Positions 59,215 to 64,000 of a DNA stretch of 64,000 nucleotides are shown piece by piece. The DNA comes from Petaurus breviceps papuanus (lineage: Eukaryota > Chordata > Mammalia > Diprotodontia > Petauridae). The translations under genes were made by a program, and so were the position numbers. The notes below the pieces were generated by a model that saw nothing but the letters and a program-made list of their open reading frames with translations, ran no database searches and was not told where the DNA came from. The stretch lies in contig JAMXIF010000032.1 of NCBI GenBank assembly GCA_028583685.1, positions 7,880,785 through 7,944,784 of the forward strand. Reading direction: 5' to 3'. Each line of letters begins with the position of its first letter. Position 1 is the first letter of the stretch.

Positions 59215-59640
59215 AGAAGGAGCAGAAGCATCAAAGTCTGGACTGGTTCCCTGTCATCTCCAGGATCCAACATCAACTCCTCCTTTTGACATTTAAAGCC
59301 CTTCAGAATCTGGCTTCAGCTCACAATCTTATTACATACTGATCCCCTCCACACACTCATCAGTTCGAAAACTGGTCTTCTTCTAGCTCCTCACACAAAA
59401 TACATCTCTCACGCCCCTGCCTTTACCCAGGTTATTCTCCATGCCTAGAATGCCATCCCTCCTCCTGTCCACTTCTTAGGACCCCATTTCCTTCAAAACT
59501 CTGCTCAAATCTCTATGCTCCCTTCCCCAGCGGGTGGTGCCCTCTCTAAACAATCTTTTACATGTCTTGTGTGTATTTATTTTGTGTTTAATTATTGTAT
59601 ACACTTTGTTTTCCCCACATACGCTGTAATAGTAAACCAT
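59215..59640 (+). mobile_element. L2 LINE 3' fragment
   Basis: TTAAAGCCCTTCAGAATCTG, CCTAGAATGCCATCCCTCCT, AAAACTCTGCTCAAATCTCT occur in L2 order. Old, without a clear end. Confidence 0.75.
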
Positions 59641-59654
59641 ATTACAATATGATA

Positions 59655-59860
59655 CGTTATTGTTGCTGTTCAGTCATTTCTGTTGAGTCTGACGCTCATG
59701 GCCCCATTTGGGGTTTTCTTGGCAGAGATACCAGAATGCTTTGCCATTTCCTTCTCCAGCTCATCTTATACATGAGAAAACTGAGGTCCAGACAAGGGGG
59801 AAGTTTTGCCCAGGATCACAAAGCTAAGCCATTAGAAAGCCCAGTAATCTTTCTACCATA
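59655..59860 (-). mobile_element. Mar-1-like CORE-SINE, truncated
   Basis: Left edge TGTTGCTGTTCAGTCATTTC is the reverse complement of the Bov-B-type tail; TTGCCATTTCCTTCTCCAGC follows. The tRNA-like head is missing. Confidence 0.85.
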
Positions 59861-59990
59861 CCACACAACCTCTCCAAAGACCATAAGACCTTAGACCTAA
59901 AGCTGGAAGACACCTCAGAGATAACCTAGTCCAGACTCCTCACTTTGCAGATAAAGAAACTGAAGCCCAGGGAGGTCAGGTTAAAAAGGT

Positions 59991-60148
59991 GGGGCGGCTC
60001 GGTGGTGCAGTGAATAGAGCACCGGCCCTGGAGTCAGGAGGACCTGAGTTTAAATCCGGCCTCAGACACTTGACACACTTACTAGCCATGTGACTTTGGG
60101 CAAGTCACTTAACCCCAACTGCCCTGAAAAAAACAAAAACAAAAACCC
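59991..60148 (+). mobile_element. WSINE1-like CORE-SINE inside a MIR
   Basis: GGGGCGGCTCGGTGGTGCAG head and TTAACCCCAACTGCCCTG tail. It interrupts a minus-strand MIR (59895-59990 and 60149-60215), with duplication GTCAGGTTAAAAAGGT / GTCAAAAAGGT. Confidence 0.9.
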
Positions 60149-60224
60149 AAGGTCAAAAAGGTAATAAACATCAATGGAAGGATTTGAACTCAGGTTCTGT
60201 GATTCCAGAGAACAGGCAATGAGT

Positions 60225-60440
60225 TGCTGAAGTAGACAGCTTACTGGGCCTGTAATTAGGAAGACCTGAGTCCAAATTTATCCTCAGACACTAGTTATGT
60301 GACCCTGGATGAGTCACTTAACCTCTCTTTGCTTCAGCTGCAGAATAAGGATAATAACAGCTTCTGTCTCTCAAGGTTGTTGTGAGAATCAAATGAGATA
60401 ATGTTTATAAAGTGCTTAGCACAGTGCTATATAAATTTTT
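60225..60440 (+). mobile_element. MIR SINE
   Basis: GGAAGACCTGAGTCCAAATT, GAGTCACTTAACCTCTCTTT, GAATCAAATGAGATAATGTT, AAAGTGCTTAGCACAGTGCT. Confidence 0.85.
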
Positions 60441-61410
60441 ATTCTTTTCTCCCCTCCCAGAGCCAGGGCACTTTCTACTTGATCCCAATATTCGGCATAG
60501 TGAATACAGTCTCAGGAATATATATTATGAATAAAGATAATTCGACCTTTGATCCCAATGTGTAATATATCTGTTCAATTCACAATAATTTCTCTCCCCC
60601 AAACTTGCCTGAGATGTCCTAAAACATTGCATGCCACCCTCCATGCGTGGGTTGGCCCATCTGTCTCAGATATTTGCCATTATGAATGCAGGGCGCTGGA
60701 CCAGATGACTTTCCTACGTTTAGGTCCAGAAGTCTCTGACTGATCCTGTGAGCTGCCATTCTGTGACTCGCAGAACTACTTTTGGTGCAGATCAGACGGT
60801 TTCCTCAGCAAAGCTACATCACTGGGGTGTATTGCTTCAAATCTACCCAAACATGCTCAGTTACTGCCACCTTCCATGTGCAACCTCAGCCAGAGAACAA
60901 GTCAGTCATGGCGATGGGGGGAGGGCAGAAATGTAGAACGATGCTCAGGATGGCATCTAGCAAAGAGGATTAAGACTTAATTAGTTTTGATTAATGAATG
61001 GAAGTCAATTCCTCCAGGGGTTCTCCAGTAGGATTCTGTAGAGTCGTCTTTAGTTTTTTTTCTGTTTAACATGTTTTTTCAGTGACTTGGATGACGACAG
61101 GAAGGGTGTGATTGTCAGATTTTTGGAAGGTATGAAACTATCAGGGAGAGTTAATACAGAGGAAGACAAGATGAGGATCCAAAAAAAGATTTCAATGGGA
61201 TAGAAGAACGTGTCCAATCTAGAGGAGAGAGACCGAACCTATAATTTCATCAATATAGGGGACTCAGAGGGGAGAAAACTCCTACCAAGGCAGGTTTATA
61301 CCTTCTTTTAAACTTAAAGTCTTGGAGAGTTGCCTAGAGCATTGAGAAGTTAAGGGACTGGACCAGAGTCACACATGTATATGTGTCAGAGGCAAGACTT
61401 GAATCTGGGT
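60441..61410. other. Presumed EMP2 intron 1, nothing recognised
   Basis: No splice-flanked frame. A diverged MIR-like piece begins near 61310 and is split by the SINE at 61411. Confidence 0.4.
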
Positions 61411-61570
61411 TGTTTTTTTTTTTTTAGCAATTGGGGTTAAGTAACTTGCTCAAGGTTACACGGCCAGGTGTTTCTGGGTGGGTGCTAAGTGTCTGAGCCT
61501 GGGATTCGATCTCCAGGTCTTCTCAACACTGGAGCCGGTGCTCTTAGTCGCTGTGCTACCTGGCCACCCC
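61411..61570 (-). mobile_element. tRNA-derived SINE, distinct subfamily, copy 3
   Basis: Minus-strand head GGGGTGGCCAGGTAGCACAG, box-B-like GAGATCGAATCCC and tail TTAACCCCAATTGCTA. Flanks GAATCTGGG / GGACCTGGG may be a decayed duplication. Confidence 0.85.
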
Positions 61571-61825
61571 GGACCTGGGGTCTTCTTAGCTTTGAGGACA
61601 GATGCTTATCCACTATGACAATCTAACATGATGAGATATAATGGGAATAAATGTAAGCCCTGCCCTCAGTACAACAGAAAATAGCCTTTCCTTTTTTTCA
61701 TATATCTACTTTTTCTTTTGTTCTTATTTCATGGTAATTTCCAAATCTAGTCTATCCCCCTCTCCAATCCAGAAAGTCATCTTTTTAAACAGAGATAAAG
61801 AATGAAAAAAAGTTCAGTATGATTA

Positions 61826-62487
61826 ATTAGGTGGTCCAGTGGACATAGCACTGGGCCTAGAGTCAGAAAGTTTTGTTGTCGTTCAGTCATTCAGCTGTGT
61901 CTGACTCTTTATCACCCCATGGACCATAGCATGTCAGGCCTTTCTCTCCTTCACTATCTGCCAAAGTCTGTCCAAGTTCATGTTGTTGTTTCCATGACAC
62001 TATCTATCCATCTCATCCTCTGCCCTCCCCTTTTCCTTTTGCCTTCAATCTTTCCCAACATCAGGGTCTTTTCCAATTAGTCCTATCTTCTCATTATGTG
62101 ACCAAAGAAAGTATTTAAGTTTCAGCTTAAGTATTTGACTTTCCAGTGAATAGTCTGAATTAATTTCTTTAAAGTATTTGGCTGATTTGATCTCCTTGAT
62201 TTCCAAGAGACTGTCAAAAGTCTTCTCCAGCACCACAATTTAAAAGTGTTGATTTTATGGTGAGCAGCTTTCTTTTTAGTTAGAAAAGAGAGAAGTAGGA
62301 AGACCAGATACTTACTGTGTGACTCTGGGCAAGTCACTTACCCCTGTTTGCCTCAGTTCCTCAACTGTAAAATGAGCTGGAGAAGGAAATGGCCAAGGTG
62401 GCAGAAATACAATGAAAGCATCTTAAGAGTTTCTTGGGTTACGAAGAGTTGGGCATGACTAAGAAAACTAAACAACAACATAACTAA
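61826..62487 (+). mobile_element. Mar-1-like SINE split by a Bov-B fragment
   Basis: The head (GGTGGTCCAGTGGACATAGC) is at 61829-61870. The rest resumes at about 62288 (CTGTGTGACTCTGGGCAAGT) and ends GAGTTGGGCATGACTAAG. At 62395-62430 the expected SINE body is replaced by a 36-base tract also found at 57478. Confidence 0.85.
61871..62277 (-). mobile_element. Bov-B/RTE LINE 3' fragment
   Basis: The reverse complement of the last 400 or so bases of a Bov-B-type LINE. On the + strand, TTTTGTTGTCGTTCAGTCAT is the reversed tail, and CAATCTTTCCCAACATCAGG, GTCAAAAGTCTTCTCCAGCA and GAGCAGCTTTCTTTTTAGT match the well-known ruminant Bov-B region. Flanks AGTCAGAAAG (61861-61870) and AGTTAGAAAAG (62278-62288) are the target duplication. 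Bov-B is the RTE family known for horizontal transfer among vertebrates. Confidence 0.85.
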
Positions 62488-62514
62488 TCAACCATAACTG
62501 ACAGTACAAGAAAT

Positions 62515-62680
62515 ATGTTTTACCCTTAGTTCTCCACCTTGCAGGACCAGTCTTGGTCATTTTAATCACACAGCATTCGGTTTCATCTTTCTTTTATTGT
62601 CTTTCTGTTGACATTGTAGTAGTCATTATGTACATCATTTTCCTGGTTCTGCTCCCATCACTTTGCATCTTTCCAGTCTT
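62515..62680 (-). mobile_element. L1 3' fragment, old
   Basis: CATTTTCCTGGTTCTGCTCC and the preceding T-rich stretch match reversed L1 ORF2/3' UTR sequence. Confidence 0.5.
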
Positions 62681-62737
62681 CTTACACCTCCAGTCCCATT
62701 CATACACTCTACAATCCAGTCATACTTGCCATTCTGA

Positions 62738-62955
62738 GACAGCTGGTGGCACAGTACATAAAATGATGAGTTCAAATCTGACCTAGGACACTAGCTGTAT
62801 GACCCTGGGCAATTTAACCTTTCTCAACCGTAGTTTCAGCTGTAAAGAGGAGATAATGGCACCTACCTCACAGGATTGTGACAAGTATCCAATGAGAGAG
62901 TAATTGTAAAAGCACTTAGTACAATGCCTGACACATAGTAGGCATTCCCTTCCCC
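62738..62955 (+). mobile_element. MIR/CORE-SINE
   Basis: GACAGCTGGTGGCACAGTAC, TATGACCCTGGGCAATTTAA, CTCACAGGATTGTGACAAGT, GACACATAGTAGGCATTCC. Confidence 0.8.
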
Positions 62956-63540
62956 TACTTGCTATTCCTTATGCATAACGTTCAACTCCCTTCTCCATAC
63001 CTTTGCACTAAGCTGTTTTCTCTACCTGAAATGCGCTCTCTCTTAACATCTGCTTCTTAGAATCCCTGGCTTCCTTTAAGACCCATTTAGAGTGTTTTCT
63101 TCTGCAGGAGGCTTTTGCTGGGCCCCCAGCTGCTAGTGTTTTCTCCTTTAAGAACAATAAGAACTTCTCTTAAAGGAGAAATGACTTGCCCAGGGTCACA
63201 CAATAGTAAGTTGTTGAGGCCAGATTTTAACTGTCTTCCTTACTCCAGGCCAGCACTCTATCCACTGGGCCATCTAGATGCCTCCAAGGCAAACAAAGGT
63301 TAAGTGACCTGCCCTGGTCATAAAGGTAGTAAGTATCTGAGGTCAAATTTGAACTCAGGTCTTCCTGATTTCCATCCATTCTATACGTATCTTGTATCTA
63401 CTCATTTACGCTCATATGATCTCCCTTATAAGCTCCATAAGGGAATGTTTGGGACTTTTTCTTTGTATCCTTAGAATTAAGCATAGTGCCTGGCACATAG
63501 TAGGTGCCTAATAGATGTTTCTTGACTGATTGATTGCATC
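62956..63540 (+). mobile_element. L2 LINE 3' end split by reversed SINE pieces
   Basis: L2 runs 62956-63165 (TGCACTAAGCTGTTTTCTCT) and resumes at about 63385 (AAGCTCCATAAGGGAATGTT, GTGCCTGGCACATAGTAGGT). Between them lie two partial minus-strand CORE-SINE pieces in tandem (63175-63380). Confidence 0.7.
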
Positions 63541-63735
63541 AGTTCATATACATCTTCCTCTGCTTTTCTAAATTCATCATTTCTTCTAACACTGTAATGT
63601 ACCACAATTTGTTTGACCATTTCTCCATTGATAGGCATCTACTTTGTTTTGTGCTACTGGGAAAAGGAATGCTATACATATTTTGATGTTTTGGACTCTT
63701 TTTCTGGGAGTAGACAGAATTTCGTCTGAATATGT
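63541..63735 (-). mobile_element. L1 3' fragment
   Basis: Reversed ORF2 end: TACCACAATTTGTTTGACCA and TTTCTCCATTGATAGGCATC. Confidence 0.7.
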
Positions 63736-63764
63736 CCTAGAGAACTTAGAAAAAAATCTTTAAA

Positions 63765-63920
63765 AGGAGCACACAATTTGAAGTCAGAGGATCTGAGTTT
63801 GAATTCTGCTCTGTCTTACTACATATGTGACCTTGGGCAAATCATTTCATCTCAGTTTCCACATCTGGAAAAAGAAGAGACCGGACTAGATGCTTTCTTA
63901 GATTTTGTTCAGTTTTAAAT
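63765..63920 (+). mobile_element. MIR-like SINE
   Basis: TTGAAGTCAGAGGATCTGAG, GACCTTGGGCAAATCATTTC, GAGACCGGACTAGATGC. A further SINE-like start at 63955 is cut by the window end. Confidence 0.65.
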
Positions 63921-64000
63921 CTTATGGAATCAAGGATTAAAAGCTGTGTGATAAAAAAAAATTGCACTAGATTTGTAGTCAGAGATCCTGAGTTCAAAAT

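Noticed and set aside
1-64000. CRISPR arrays, bacterial operons, tRNA or rRNA genes
   Set aside because: The tRNA-like blocks all belong to SINEs, and the repeats are interspersed eukaryotic ones without regular spacers.
53270-64000. EMP2 promoter or CpG island
   Set aside because: No CpG-dense block or core promoter layout was visible; the non-coding first exon is probably beyond the window.
1-64000. A complete endogenous retrovirus
   Set aside because: Apart from one LTR-like block at 10708-11099, no gag, pol or env homology or paired LTRs were noticed; the reverse transcriptase present is of L1 type.

Overview
This window is vertebrate nuclear DNA, almost certainly from a marsupial. Two interspersed-repeat families dominate it. 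One is a tRNA-derived CORE-SINE with a Bov-B/RTE-type 3' tail (Mar-1-like). The other is a shorter relative ending in the common TTAACCCCAATTGCC motif plus poly(A) (WSINE1-like), which points, less firmly, to an Australian marsupial. These sit among L1, L2, MIR and hAT-type repeats. All family names come from memory of consensus sequences, not from a database search.

Two host genes are recognisable, facing each other. On the + strand are the last three coding exons of ATF7IP2 (6396-6471, 9341-9426, 18845-19282), carrying a SUMO-interacting VIDLT motif and the C-terminal fibronectin-III domain. On the - strand all four coding exons of EMP2 are present (53143-53220, 50308-50398, 45766-45912, 42924-43108). 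They join in phase to a complete 166-residue tetraspan protein. ATF7IP2 next to EMP2 in convergent orientation matches human 16p13, which supports both calls. No EMP2 non-coding first exon or CpG-rich promoter is visible, so 53270-64000 is probably EMP2 intron 1.

Layout. 1-6395: AT-rich start, an intron of ATF7IP2 with L1 and SINE pieces. 6396-19700: the 3' end of ATF7IP2, whose last intron holds a roughly 2.4-kb old repeat, a possible solo LTR and a rearranged half-L1/L1 mosaic. 19700-39300: intergenic, with a 6.2-kb full-length L1 (21383-27574) inserted in a Mar-1 SINE, and a 2.9-kb ORF2-less half-L1 (30634-33500). 39300-42923: a notably repeat-poor block, probably the EMP2 3' UTR. 42924-64000: EMP2 exons and introns, with a 10-base assembly gap at 43406-43415.

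The most interesting signals are: a phase-consistent set of candidate + strand exons (36120-40633) that would run antisense to the EMP2 3' UTR; two apparent short templated insertions (46231 region to 47449, and a 36-base tract shared by 57478 and 62395); a complete half-L1 with target-site duplications; a Bov-B-type fragment inserted head-on into a Mar-1 SINE that shares its tail; and a distinct young SINE subfamily with a perfect 15-base duplication. No wholly new system can be claimed from sequence alone.
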